Notes: a model not told the origin generated them from the sequence alone. A stretch of 64,000 nucleotides of DNA from Cryomorphaceae bacterium 1068 (GCA_027214385.1 JAPVXR010000018.1:22375-86374); one strand, 5' to 3'; shown: positions 7,734-17,189, numbered from the stretch's first letter. Translations and numbers: made by a program.

Positions 7734-10700
7734 ATGAGGCTCCCCTTCCTTATTCGCAAGTCGACTTTTAAAGCAAAAGTCGCTAAGCTATGCTGCTTAA
7801 TTTGCACAGCTATTTTGGTATCGACCTTAAATATTGACACTTACGCACAGTGTTACATTTCTATTCAACCATCAAACACTGAGGTCTCTTGCCTGGAAGC
7901 GGTAACACCAATCGTTTGGACTGATCTGGTCAATGTAACTTCAAATGGATCGACACTTTCGAAAATAAACGGTGGCAATAATTGGAATGGGGGTGCCGCT
8001 TCAGCAACATCTATTGGTTATGGTGGCTCAGTCATTTTGATCGTAGAATCAACCGGTTTCCGTAGGATGTTCGGTCTCGCCATCTTCAATACCGGGGCCG
8101 ACCAAAATTCAATAAGACATACCTTCCACCTTGAAAACAATGGGACTTTGCGCATTCGCGAATTCTCCTCAAATCGCGGCACTTTCGGAACTTACAACGT
8201 AGGAGACACACTGAGGATTGAACATACATCTGAAGGCGCTCATTACTACCGCAATGATCAATTGCTATACGTCAGTTCACTCACCCCTATTCCGAGTTTA
8301 ATTGTCGACGTTTCATTACGCGACAATAACGCTACTCTCGGGCCGATCTTTCTGATAAACCCAACTGACGGAAGATTTACCTTTGAGTTAGAAGGTGAAG
8401 GAACAGGATCATCATATCAGTGGTTTCGGAACGGTACTACTGTCGGCACGAGTAACGCAGAACTAAACCTCGCTATACCAGAGCCTGGAGATACCATAGC
8501 TTGCCTACTGATGCCTGGTTCGGCAAGCTGTTTCGGATCGGATACATTGTCAAATTATACCATTCTACGAGATAAGAGAGCTCCCGATTATAGCGACTTT
8601 TACATTACGTCCACTCCCACGGCTGCCGGCTGTCTCACTTTTCTTGAAGAAGTGATCTGGGACAAGAGTGAAAATGACAATCTTGAAATCACCGAAAATG
8701 ATCTGAAAAAAGTTCAATTCAACGGAAATTGGAACGGTGGCATAGCGTCGTTAAACACAGTTCACAATAATGGTTATTTCGAGTTTGTAGCCTCAGAAAC
8801 GAACCGACGTCGTATGGCGGGTATTTCTGACTCTAACATAAACAGTAATTATAACACAATCGATTACGCTTTTTACCTTGACCTTGACGGCAATCTTAGG
8901 ATTTACGAAAATGGAAGCAACCGCGGAAGCTTTGGCACATATAGTACAGGAGACACCTTGCGTATCGCCATAGAAAATGAGACCGTTCACTACTACCAAA
9001 ACGGAATGCTCCTTCGAATAGCCCCAAGTCCGGCAACTACTTCTCATCTAGTAGACGTTTCGATAAGGGACATAAATGGAACCATTCAAGGGGGAGTCAT
9101 TGCTAATCTGGGAGGCGGAAGCTTTTCAGCTTTTGCAGGCAGCCCGGGCAGCTCTCCAACCTACCAATGGTTTTTGAATTCGAATCCCGTTGGAACGAAT
9201 TCTCCTAATTATGTCAATACCACCTTCCAAGATGGAGACTTGGTGACTTGCCAGCTTACACCTGATGCGCAAGGTTGTCAATCGAACAGCTATGTTTCTA
9301 CGGAAGTAGAGGCCACAACAGTAGATCAACCTTTGGCTTCAAACTTTTATATTTCAGGAAGCACTATTCCCTCTGCTTGCCAGCAAATAACAGAGGAAGT
9401 GGTCTGGGACAGAAATGAATTACTCAATGTTGAAGCGACAGGAAACAGTCTGAGCAAAGTCCAAAACAATGGATCGTGGAATGGAGGTGCAGCGTCTTTA
9501 AATAGAATTGGCGACAATGGTTATTTTGAATTCGTAGCCTCTGAAACGAACAAGCGCAGGATGGCAGGTCTTTCTGACTCCAATATCAACAGCAATTTCA
9601 ATACGATTGATTTTGCATTTTACCTGGATCAAAACACTTCTTTGCGGATTTATGAAAATGGTTCCAATCGAGGAACATTTGGCAATTACAGCACAGGTGA
9701 CACTTTGAAAATTGCAGTTATCAACCAAACAATTCACTACTACAAAAACAGCACTTTGCTCAGGATTGCGCCGGCCACTCCAACCCTCCCCTTACTTGCT
9801 GATATTTCTATTAGGGATATTAACGGAACGATTACCGATGCAACAGTAACCAACAACAATGCAGGAGCATTTGAAGCCTTTGTTGAAAATGCAGGGCCAA
9901 GCCCTTCTTATCAATGGTTACTAAATGGTAATCCCGTAGGATCAGATTCACCCATTTACACTAACACGTCAATTGAGACGGGCGATGTAGTAACCTGCGA
10001 GCTAAATCCTGATATAGCCGGGTGTACTTCCGTTATCTACCAGTCAAATTCCATCACATGCGAATTAATTGAAAATCAGTTGGCAATAAACTTTTACATT
10101 TCAAATGCCCCCACCTCATCGGCCTGCCGACAAGTATTGGAGGAAGTTGTTTGGAATAACGATGAACTGGTAAACTTAGTCGCAAACGGAAACAACTTGA
10201 TGAAAATACAAGGAGGTAACAGTTGGACAGGTGGTGCCGCATCTTCAAATACGGTCAACGCTGACGGATACTTCGAATTTGTAGCAACTGAGACGAATTC
10301 TCGGAGAATGGCGGGGCTATCAGATTCCAATGTCAACAGCAATTTCAACACAATCGATTTTGCCTTTTATCTGCAGTCCAATTCCAATTTGGGTATCTAT
10401 GAAAATGGAAGCAATCGAGGCAATTTCGGCACCTACTCTACCGGCGATACTCTGAGAATTGCCGTGAAAAACGGTAGCATTCACTACTATCGAAATCAGG
10501 AACTGCTGCGCATTGCAACTGCTACACCGTCACTCCCCTTACTGGTAGATGTTTCCATGAGAGATGTCAATGGTACAATTTCAAAAGCTGCCATCGCCAA
10601 TTTTAGTGGTGGTGACTTTACCGCTCATATAGAAAATGCGGGTGCGAGTCCAACTTACCAATGGTATCTCAATGACAATCCGGTTGGAGGCAATTCCAAT

Positions 10701-13016
10701 ACATATAGCAACCCGAATATTGAAGAAGGGGATGAAATCACTTGTGAAGTTACACCTGACCTGGGTGGATGTACAGAAACGATTTATACTTCAAATGTGC
10801 TAACCGTCTTGGAAGAAGCGCAGGTGCAGCCCGTTGATCAATTTATCGCAACAACGCAAACCACAGTAGGATATGCATACGCAGAGGAAGACATTGTTTG
10901 GGATACAGAATCTCTGGAAAATGTAGAAGCCAATGGAAACTCTCTCGTAAAAGTGCAATCAAACAACAACTGGAATGGAGGCGCAGCGTCCAAAAACACC
11001 GTTTATCAAGGCGGCTACTTTGAATTCACCACAGCCGAAAATGACGAACGAAAGATGGTGGGCATTAGTACTTCAAACACTTCGAGCAATCAGAGCAGCA
11101 TCGACTACGCATTTTACCTGGAAGGAAATGGAAATATCAGAATATTTGAATCGGGTGCACAAAGGGGCTTCTTTGGGACCTACAGCGCGGGTGATTTATT
11201 CAGAATCAGTTTAGAAAATTCAACAATCCGGTATTTCCGAAATGGTGCGTTGCTCAGGGAAGTAGCAACAATGGCCAACAGTTTACTCGCCGATGTGAGT
11301 ATTCGTGACATAGACGGAACGGTGACTGATGCGATTATTGGAAATTTAACTAATGGAGATTTTATCGCAAGTATAGCCGATGCCGGGGCTTCTCCAGACA
11401 TACAATGGCAATTGAATGGATCAAATGTAGGTTCGGGAAATACTTCATATTCCAATACAAACTTAGTGGATGGAAATATTATTACCTGTTCTACTACTCC
11501 TGATTTTTCAGGATGTACCAACGCAGCATTCACGTCAAACCAAATCAGAATAATCGGGCCAACTGCCCTTACGACATGGACCGGAGCCGTCAATTCGAAT
11601 TGGAGTATTGAAGGAAATTGGACGATGGGAACTCCTAATCAGTTTATTTCGGCCTCCATACCCGGAGCACCTTCAAATCAGCCCGAACTTACAGAGGTAT
11701 CGGAAGTAAACGATATAGAAGTTCAGGCCGGAGCCAGTTTAAGTTTGGATGACAATAGCCTGCTGGTTTCGGGAGATTTCGACTTGAACGGAACTTTCAG
11801 TGCAGAGACCGGTACGGTCGTTTTCAGAGGACTCGGCGAAACAGAAGTTTCAGGATCAGAGGTCACTTTCAATCGCCTGGTGATGAACAAGACAAATCTC
11901 GGAGAAGGCATCACCTTGAATACACCCATTCGTATTCAGGATGAAACCGTATTCATCAGAGGAAACATCAGAGCTACTACAAATGATATCATTTACGAAA
12001 ATGATGCTGATTCAAGAACCGGTTTAAACATCAGTCATGTCGAAGGGTTTGTGAGAAAAATAGGAAATGATTCTTTCACCTTTCCTGTGGGATCAAATGG
12101 CATTTATGCCCCTATTTCAATCTCCTCACCAGATAATATCACCGACGAATTTGTGGCTTCTTACTACGATACCTCAGCAGATGAAGCAGGATATAACACC
12201 TCAGATCGCGACCCTTCGCTTGTTACTTTAAGTCAATGCGAATACTGGATTCTAGATCGCGAAGCAGGTAATTCATCTGTTGCTGTTTCACTGGCATACG
12301 AGTATGAAAGAAGCTGCGGAACCTCAGAACCGGCCGACCTCCGCATCGCGAGATGGAGTGGCTCATTGTGGCAAAACCACGGTTATAGTGGCCATCAAGG
12401 GGATTCTCTTTCAGGCTCTGTTCGTTCAGGAGAAGAAATAACTGAGTTTAGCCCTTTCACATTCGGTTCAGGTTCTTTCAATAATCCATTACCGATCGAA
12501 CTGATTTTCTTTGATGCGTATCCTTCAGATAAAGCGGTAAAAATTGATTGGACTACCGCCACTGAATTAAACAATGACTTCTTCACCATAGAACGAAGTG
12601 CAGATGCTGTACATTTTGAAAGAGTGGGTTTTGTAAATGGAAACGGTAACTCCACTGTAGAAATCTCATACTCATTCATAGATGATGATCCTCTAAGCGG
12701 GACATCATACTACCGATTGAAACAAACGGATTTCGACGGCCAATTCGAAATTTACCCGATGGTTCCTGTTACAATTCAAGAGCCAATAGACCTTTTAGTA
12801 TTTCCTAATCCGGCACTAGAAAAAGTGACCATTCAAGCTGTCGGGAGAGGCGAAAAATTGATTCGACTAATCAATTTCTCAGGTGTTGAAATCACAGCTA
12901 AGAGAACATCTGATCAAACCGTCGAATTTGATGTTTCTGACTTAGCTGGTGGACTGTACATCGTAGAGGTGAGCAATGGGTCAACTGTCCGGTTCAAAAA
13001 ACTGATCATTCAATAG
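7734..13016 (+). CDS. Giant repeat T9SS cargo protein (five ~248-residue repeats)
   Basis: A 1760-residue secreted protein. A signal peptide spans about residues 1-39. Five tandem repeats follow (roughly residues 42-1277), each with a lectin/LamG-like part (WNGGAAS, YFEFVASETN, RRMAGLSDSN, IDFAFYL, GSNRGTFGTYSTGDTLRI, IHYY, LLVDVSIRD) and an Ig-like part (PTYQWFLN...PVG...VTCQLTPD..GC). The repeat-5 entry segment lacks the Cys found in repeats 1-4. Next come a spacer with WTGAVNSNWSIEGNW and a strand-rich region, then a FITIERSADAVHF-like fibronectin region, and a type A sorting domain (LLVFPNPALEK...GGLYIVEVSNG). Likely an adhesin or surface polymer-binding protein. The spacer positions are approximate. 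Confidence 0.82.
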   Translation: MRLPFLIRKSTFKAKVAKLCCLICTAILVSTLNIDTYAQCYISIQPSNTEVSCLEAVTPIVWTDLVNVTSNGSTLSKINGGNNWNGGAASATSIGYGGSVILIVESTGFRRMFGLAIFNTGADQNSIRHTFHLENNGTLRIREFSSNRGTFGTYNVGDTLRIEHTSEGAHYYRNDQLLYVSSLTPIPSLIVDVSLRDNNATLGPIFLINPTDGRFTFELEGEGTGSSYQWFRNGTTVGTSNAELNLAIPEPGDTIACLLMPGSASCFGSDTLSNYTILRDKRAPDYSDFYITSTPTAAGCLTFLEEVIWDKSENDNLEITENDLKKVQFNGNWNGGIASLNTVHNNGYFEFVASETNRRRMAGISDSNINSNYNTIDYAFYLDLDGNLRIYENGSNRGSFGTYSTGDTLRIAIENETVHYYQNGMLLRIAPSPATTSHLVDVSIRDINGTIQGGVIANLGGGSFSAFAGSPGSSPTYQWFLNSNPVGTNSPNYVNTTFQDGDLVTCQLTPDAQGCQSNSYVSTEVEATTVDQPLASNFYISGSTIPSACQQITEEVVWDRNELLNVEATGNSLSKVQNNGSWNGGAASLNRIGDNGYFEFVASETNKRRMAGLSDSNINSNFNTIDFAFYLDQNTSLRIYENGSNRGTFGNYSTGDTLKIAVINQTIHYYKNSTLLRIAPATPTLPLLADISIRDINGTITDATVTNNNAGAFEAFVENAGPSPSYQWLLNGNPVGSDSPIYTNTSIETGDVVTCELNPDIAGCTSVIYQSNSITCELIENQLAINFYISNAPTSSACRQVLEEVVWNNDELVNLVANGNNLMKIQGGNSWTGGAASSNTVNADGYFEFVATETNSRRMAGLSDSNVNSNFNTIDFAFYLQSNSNLGIYENGSNRGNFGTYSTGDTLRIAVKNGSIHYYRNQELLRIATATPSLPLLVDVSMRDVNGTISKAAIANFSGGDFTAHIENAGASPTYQWYLNDNPVGGNSNTYSNPNIEEGDEITCEVTPDLGGCTETIYTSNVLTVLEEAQVQPVDQFIATTQTTVGYAYAEEDIVWDTESLENVEANGNSLVKVQSNNNWNGGAASKNTVYQGGYFEFTTAENDERKMVGISTSNTSSNQSSIDYAFYLEGNGNIRIFESGAQRGFFGTYSAGDLFRISLENSTIRYFRNGALLREVATMANSLLADVSIRDIDGTVTDAIIGNLTNGDFIASIADAGASPDIQWQLNGSNVGSGNTSYSNTNLVDGNIITCSTTPDFSGCTNAAFTSNQIRIIGPTALTTWTGAVNSNWSIEGNWTMGTPNQFISASIPGAPSNQPELTEVSEVNDIEVQAGASLSLDDNSLLVSGDFDLNGTFSAETGTVVFRGLGETEVSGSEVTFNRLVMNKTNLGEGITLNTPIRIQDETVFIRGNIRATTNDIIYENDADSRTGLNISHVEGFVRKIGNDSFTFPVGSNGIYAPISISSPDNITDEFVASYYDTSADEAGYNTSDRDPSLVTLSQCEYWILDREAGNSSVAVSLAYEYERSCGTSEPADLRIARWSGSLWQNHGYSGHQGDSLSGSVRSGEEITEFSPFTFGSGSFNNPLPIELIFFDAYPSDKAVKIDWTTATELNNDFFTIERSADAVHFERVGFVNGNGNSTVEISYSFIDDDPLSGTSYYRLKQTDFDGQFEIYPMVPVTIQEPIDLLVFPNPALEKVTIQAVGRGEKLIRLINFSGVEITAKRTSDQTVEFDVSDLAGGLYIVEVSNGSTVRFKKLIIQ
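7857..11565 (+). repeat. Five tandem ~745-bp in-frame repeats
   Basis: Approximate units: 7857-8599, 8600-9342, 9343-10089, 10090-10839, 10840-11565. The WNGGAAS-type core recurs near 7989, 8730, 9478, 10222 and 10971, a period of 741-749 bases. Repeats 2-4 are the most alike; repeats 1 and 5 at the edges are more diverged, as expected if internal units spread by unequal crossing-over. Confidence 0.85.
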
Positions 13017-13040
13017 AACTGAACTAGCTAGCATATTCTG

Positions 13041-13048
13041 TACTTTTG
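13041..13048 (+). promoter_or_regulatory. TAnnTTTG promoter at glycosyltransferase start
   Basis: TACTTTTG ends 6 bases before the GTG start at 13054. A start site about 6 bases after the box would fall on the start codon itself, predicting a leaderless mRNA. Confidence 0.55.
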
Positions 13049-13053
13049 ACCGC

Positions 13054-14193
13054 GTGAAGCCACTTAATATTTTGGCCCTTTCTTCGTGGTATCCCAGTGA
13101 TGCAGACCCCTTTCTCGGAAACTTTGTAAAAAGGCATTGCGAAGCTATTTCTGCCGTTCACAAGGTTTGGGTGATCTTTGTTGCAGCCGTTGACGAAAAG
13201 TCAAAAGAGCGAATTGAAAAAACGCATTCCGGAAATCTGACTGAGATTATCATTTACCAAAAGCCGGGTAGGAATGACTGGGTTAAATACATTCAGAAGC
13301 GAAAGGTTGTTCTTCAGATGATTGAAGAAATTGGAATTGAATTTGACATCATTCACGCTCATACCCTATTTTCATCGGCACCACTTTTCTCCTTTGTTTC
13401 TAAGAAGCTTGGTATCCCTTGGGTGTTCTCTGAACATTGGTCGGGTTTTCACGAAAAATTTCGACCGGTAATAAATCCGTTAAAATGGAAGTGGATCATG
13501 GATGCCGGAAAAACGGCAAAAATGGGATTCCCGGTTTCAGAAAATCTATCAGCTTCCGTTCAGAAAGTATTTCCCAATCTTGAACTTCGTTGTGTTCCCA
13601 ATGTGGTGGAAGATGTTTTCTTCCAGTCGCTGCAGAACCCTGAGCAGCACAAAAAAATTCGCTTCTTGCACGTATCCACCCTCGTAGAAGTATACAAGAA
13701 CATGCGCGGCACGCTCGAAGCTTTTTCAATGCTGAAAAAAGCGGGACATGACTTTGGCTTTTTGATTGTATCTGACGGTGATTTTAGTGATGCTAAAAAA
13801 TGGACGAAAGAATTTGACCTCACCGATAGAGTCGATTTCAAAGGGCCACTTTCTTCCGATGAAATTGCCAAAGAAATGGCTCCTGCCGATGCGCTCGTTC
13901 TTTTTTCGAATACCGAAAATCAACCCTGCGTGGTTTTAGAATCGCTCTCTATGGGTCTCCCTGTAATTGCCTCTGCGGTCGGCGACATTCCAAATTTGGT
14001 TTCGGATGGAAAAGGATTTCTAGCTCCTCCGGGTGATGTGAATGCTTTGCACGAAAGCCTAACCAAGTTCATCGAAATCAGATCACGGTTTTCTCGATCT
14101 GAAGTGGCGAAGGGTACTCAAGATCGATTCTCCAAAGAGGCTGTCGCCCGAATGTATTCAGAGGCTTACGCTAATATCTTGAATAGAGATTAG
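13054..14193 (+). CDS. Glycosyltransferase family 4 (GT-B fold)
   Basis: A 379-residue enzyme that likely transfers a nucleotide-activated sugar to a lipid- or polysaccharide-linked acceptor. The GTG start (13054) gives MKPLNILALSSWYPSDADP, the usual first strand of GT4 proteins, so no longer N-terminus is needed. GNFVKRHCEAI and HAHTLFSSAPLF fit the acceptor-side domain; NVVEDVFF, FKGPLSSDEIAKEM and NTENQPCVVLE then SLSMGLPVIAS supply the donor-side E-x7-E motif. No membrane segment. Acceptor unknown. Its TAG stop abuts the dinB stop on the opposite strand. Confidence 0.85.
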   Translation: MKPLNILALSSWYPSDADPFLGNFVKRHCEAISAVHKVWVIFVAAVDEKSKERIEKTHSGNLTEIIIYQKPGRNDWVKYIQKRKVVLQMIEEIGIEFDIIHAHTLFSSAPLFSFVSKKLGIPWVFSEHWSGFHEKFRPVINPLKWKWIMDAGKTAKMGFPVSENLSASVQKVFPNLELRCVPNVVEDVFFQSLQNPEQHKKIRFLHVSTLVEVYKNMRGTLEAFSMLKKAGHDFGFLIVSDGDFSDAKKWTKEFDLTDRVDFKGPLSSDEIAKEMAPADALVLFSNTENQPCVVLESLSMGLPVIASAVGDIPNLVSDGKGFLAPPGDVNALHESLTKFIEIRSRFSRSEVAKGTQDRFSKEAVARMYSEAYANILNRD

Positions 14194-15402
14194 TCATTGC
14201 CGTCGGTTCGCCAAAAGTGGCGGCGGCTCCCCGTTGAATGGATTGAAGCGCCCTATCGTTCTTGCCCCAATACCCGAAGCTCGAATCACCGCCCTATCAC
14301 CGTAGCGATCGCGCATCTTGTCCATGGCTTGGTAGAGGTTGATGAGCTCCTCGGTATCGTCAAAAATATTGATCTGGTGCCCACCATTGACCAAGTGGCT
14401 AAACCGCACTCCGATTAAGCGCACCAGCAACCGACGGTTGTACAGTTTTTCAAAAAGCTCTTTTACTCTGGGAATAATCATGTGATCAGCAGAGGTATAT
14501 GGCACGCGTACCTGCATGGTTCGCGTATCGAAATCGCTGTAGCGCATTTTCACGGTAATACAGGCGGTGAGCTTCTCCCCTCGTCTGAGCTGGAAAGCCA
14601 AATTCTCGGCCATGGCCACCAAAATACCACGTAGCTTCTCTACGTCGGTGGTATCGCGGTCAAAGGTTCTCTCAGTAGAAATGCTCTTTCGCTCGGTATA
14701 AGGCACCACAGGCGATCGGTCAATTCCATTGGCTTTTTTCCAGATGATGTCTCCGTGCTTTCCCAAGACGCGTCCCATCATATCTTGAGGCATCTCCTGC
14801 ACGGTCTTGATTTTCTTTACCCCAAGGTTGCGTAGCGTCTGATAGGTTTTGGCGCCCACCATCGGGATTTTCCTGACGGAAAGCGGAGCCAAAAAAGGCT
14901 TCTCAGTGCCATGCGGAACGTGAAGTTCGTTATTGGGCTTGGCCAAGCCCGTGGCAATTTTTGAAACGGTTTTATTGGCTGCCAAGCCAAAAGAAATAGG
15001 AAGCCCCGATTCTTTTATAATAGCATGTCGAAGTTCCGAAGCCAGTTTTAGACAACCGAAAAATTTGTCCATCCCCGTAAGGTCAACGTAGAATTCATCG
15101 ATAGAGGTTTTTTCAAAAATGGGTACACGCTCTCGAATGATTTCGGTCACCATTTGCGAGTACTTGGTGTAGTTTGCCGTGTTTCCGCGAATCACTACCG
15201 CCTCGGGACAGAGCTCGCGAGCCATCCGCATGGGCATGGCCGAGTGAATCCCGAAAGACCTGGCTTCGTAGCTGCACGAAGCCACCACTCCCCTGTCGGT
15301 CACTCCTCCGATCAAGACGGGGCGCCCATTGAGGCGACTATCCATAAGCCGCTCCACCGAAACAAAAAATGTATCCAAGTCGAGGTGACTGATCGTCAAC
15401 AT
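14194..15402 (-). CDS. dinB: DNA polymerase IV (Y family)
   Basis: A 402-residue translesion polymerase. HLDLDTFFVSVER at residues 6-18 gives the first catalytic Asp; SIDEFYVDLTG carries the palm Asp-Glu pair; FGLAANKTVSKIAT, MVGAKTYQTLRNLGV (helix-hairpin-helix) and the little-finger domain with IGVRFSHL follow. Length is slightly above the E. coli enzyme. It lies downstream of a LexA/CI-like repressor on the same strand, 176 bases apart, an arrangement recalling umuDC, so damage induction is likely. No beta-clamp motif was clearly seen at the C-terminus. Confidence 0.93.
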   Translation of the reverse strand: MLTISHLDLDTFFVSVERLMDSRLNGRPVLIGGVTDRGVVASCSYEARSFGIHSAMPMRMARELCPEAVVIRGNTANYTKYSQMVTEIIRERVPIFEKTSIDEFYVDLTGMDKFFGCLKLASELRHAIIKESGLPISFGLAANKTVSKIATGLAKPNNELHVPHGTEKPFLAPLSVRKIPMVGAKTYQTLRNLGVKKIKTVQEMPQDMMGRVLGKHGDIIWKKANGIDRSPVVPYTERKSISTERTFDRDTTDVEKLRGILVAMAENLAFQLRRGEKLTACITVKMRYSDFDTRTMQVRVPYTSADHMIIPRVKELFEKLYNRRLLVRLIGVRFSHLVNGGHQINIFDDTEELINLYQAMDKMRDRYGDRAVIRASGIGARTIGRFNPFNGEPPPLLANRRQ

Positions 15403-15429
15403 ATCAATTAAAGTTTAATCGTTCAAGAA

Positions 15430-15580
15430 AGTGTCTGAACCAGAGAGTTCATTAGCAAGCGCTGTGCTGAGCCTGTCGAAGTGGCGCACGTAGTTTAAAA
15501 ACCAAAGAGTTGACTGTAGTCAGTGACTGTTTTTAAAACAAGTGCATCGCAGATGATAAAGAACTCTCCAGACAGACACT
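15430..15580. repeat. Long imperfect palindrome with a REP-like core
   Basis: Ends AGTGTCTG...GAGAGTTC (15430-15450) and its inverted copy (15561-15580) pair, and the flanking inner arms (around 15452-15470 with 15542-15560, and GTTTAAAAAC near 15493 with GTTTTTAAAAC near 15528) continue the imperfect hairpin. One arm contains GTGCTGAGCCTGTCGAAG, the reverse of the TTCGACAGGCTCAGCAC motif seen in dispersed bacterial repeats. The right end overlaps the stop codon of the repressor gene. It is probably a MITE/REP-type insertion between the two SOS-like genes. Confidence 0.55.
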
Positions 15581-16334
15581 AAAGCTTTTTTTCAATGCGT
15601 TCAATAGCCTCCAAAACCTCCTTCATGGAAGCAGGTGCCGAGTGGAAGGCATCCAAATCGAAACCGATGATTCCGCGCACTTTCCACACTTCAAGCACCT
15701 GAGACTGTTTGATAAAATAGGGTTTGAAAGCAGGATTGTCTGAGATCAATTCGTAGCTACGCATATGCGGATGTATCCGAACACGCTTAAAAACAACACC
15801 TTCATCTTTGGTGAGAAAGACGTAGCGCTCATCTGTTTTGAGATCAGTCCAATCCTGAACATACTCCGAAATAACGTAAGACTTAGCAGGTATGGGAAGC
15901 ATACTCTCGCCCTCGATTTGAAAAACGCGATAAGTACGATCCGGTGGAAGCTCAGGAAAAGGCATAGAAAACTGAGGCAATGAGCCGACAAACTCCATAT
16001 CTCCAAAGCCCGAAAGGTATCCTGCCGCGGCTTTCACTGGTACCAAGGTTGCTCTCTCTTCTGTATCATCATTGACGGCTACAGCCAAAACACGCAAACT
16101 CTTGCCTGAAACATCAGCTGAATGCTCACCCGTGGAGAGGTCTTTGTCGAGTATATCGTCTACGGATACTTTGAAAAAATGAGCCATTAGCTTAAGCGTT
16201 TGTATGCGAGGCTCGGCTCTACCCTCTTCGTATGCCCCGATTACGGGACGATTGACGCCTACACGCTCTGCCAATTCTGACTGCGTAAGACCGACTTCTT
16301 TTCTTAAAAAACGAATATTTTCACTCAGTAACAT
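15579..16334 (-). CDS. LexA/CI-like repressor (XRE HTH plus S24 peptidase)
   Basis: A 251-residue cytoplasmic regulator. Residues 5-62 form an HTH of the XRE type (FLRKEVGLTQSELAERVGV, then VIGAYEEGRAEPRIQTL). Residues 95-220 form an S24 domain with an Ala104-Gly105 self-cleavage site (KAAAGY), Ser144 in IEGESMLP and Lys183 in GVVFKRV. The whole Ser-Lys dyad and cleavage site are present, so RecA-stimulated self-cleavage is plausible. It probably controls dinB directly downstream and itself. It is more like phage CI or UmuD-linked regulators than canonical LexA. Confidence 0.88.
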   Translation of the reverse strand: MLLSENIRFLRKEVGLTQSELAERVGVNRPVIGAYEEGRAEPRIQTLKLMAHFFKVSVDDILDKDLSTGEHSADVSGKSLRVLAVAVNDDTEERATLVPVKAAAGYLSGFGDMEFVGSLPQFSMPFPELPPDRTYRVFQIEGESMLPIPAKSYVISEYVQDWTDLKTDERYVFLTKDEGVVFKRVRIHPHMRSYELISDNPAFKPYFIKQSQVLEVWKVRGIIGFDLDAFHSAPASMKEVLEAIERIEKKL

Positions 16335-16448
16335 AGATCAAAACCTTTTCGCTAAGATACAAATCATACTAAATTAATTTGCATTTTGAATAGAATTCTT
16401 ATTTCCTTGAAAACGAGGATTCTCAAAAACGGGAGTAGCATATGAACA

Positions 16449-16466
16449 GGTGAAAAGCTTTTCACC
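16449..16466. promoter_or_regulatory. Perfect 18-bp palindrome, candidate operator
   Basis: GGTGAAAAGCTTTTCACC reads the same on both strands. It lies in the 174-bp region between the divergent repressor and CRP/FNR genes, covering the -33 zone of the putative CRP/FNR promoter (TAACTTTA at 16483-16490). It could bind either neighbouring regulator. A hairpin in a minus-strand leader is the alternative. Confidence 0.5.
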
Positions 16467-16508
16467 TTATACAAGTAAATCCTAACTTTAGCCCTTTAGC
16501 CAAAGCAT

Positions 16509-17186
16509 ATGAATACACAAAGATTGTGGTACTTAGAGGGTGTTGATTTATTTGGAAAGCTGTGTCCGATCAAGTCAAAAAGTAACGAATCAGTTTCTGA
16601 TCCTCGTCAATTCAAGGCATCAGAAATCATCTACTTCCAAGATTCTGAGGCAAAATACCTGCACGTAATTGTACAAGGAAGGGTGAAAATCGGAACATAC
16701 TTGGCCGATGGAAAGGAAGTCACTAAATCGATTTTGGGAGAAGGCGAGGTTTTTGGAGAGATGGCTTTGGCAGGTGAAGAGCTAAGACGAGAATTCGCTG
16801 AGGCGATGGAAAATAACACCTTAATATGTATGCTAAGTCTTGAGGACATCAGGGAGCTAATGATGGATGAAAAGGACTTAAGCCTCCGCATAATGAAGTG
16901 GATGGGCCTTCGATTGAGAAAATTGGAACGAAAAATAGAGCTTCTCGCCTTCAGAGATGCCAGAACGCGAATTATAGAATTTCTCAAAGATGCCGCTGCA
17001 TGGAAAGGAAAACCCATCGGCCATGAAGTACTGATTCGCACTAAACTGACCCACTCAGATATTGCAACACTTACTGCTACTTCTCGACAAACGGTAAGCG
17101 AAGTTCTGAATCAACTCAAGTCAGAGGATCAGATCTATATGGAAAGAGGCAAAATTCTGATAAGGGATATTGGAAGTCTAAACTGA
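16509..17186 (+). CDS. CRP/FNR family transcription regulator
   Basis: A 225-residue cytoplasmic regulator. Residues about 30-145 are a cyclic-nucleotide-binding-type beta barrel (EIIYFQDSEAKYLHVIVQGRVKIGTY is its core, with GEGEVFGEMAL as the phosphate-binding cassette analogue). A long dimer helix follows (RLRKLERKIELLAF), then a Crp-type HTH at about 165-220 (LTHSDIATLTATSRQTVSEVLNQL). No FNR-type N-terminal Cys cluster; the effector is unknown. The gene is divergent from the SOS-like repressor with a palindrome between them and ends 3 bases before a convergent gene. Confidence 0.9.
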   Translation: MNTQRLWYLEGVDLFGKLCPIKSKSNESVSDPRQFKASEIIYFQDSEAKYLHVIVQGRVKIGTYLADGKEVTKSILGEGEVFGEMALAGEELRREFAEAMENNTLICMLSLEDIRELMMDEKDLSLRIMKWMGLRLRKLERKIELLAFRDARTRIIEFLKDAAAWKGKPIGHEVLIRTKLTHSDIATLTATSRQTVSEVLNQLKSEDQIYMERGKILIRDIGSLN

Positions 17187-17189
17187 CGC

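Noticed and set aside
7857..11565. Regularly spaced repeats as a CRISPR-like or satellite array
   Set aside because: The period is about 745 bases and stays in frame inside one long gene with domain-like conservation; there are no short repeats with unique spacers.
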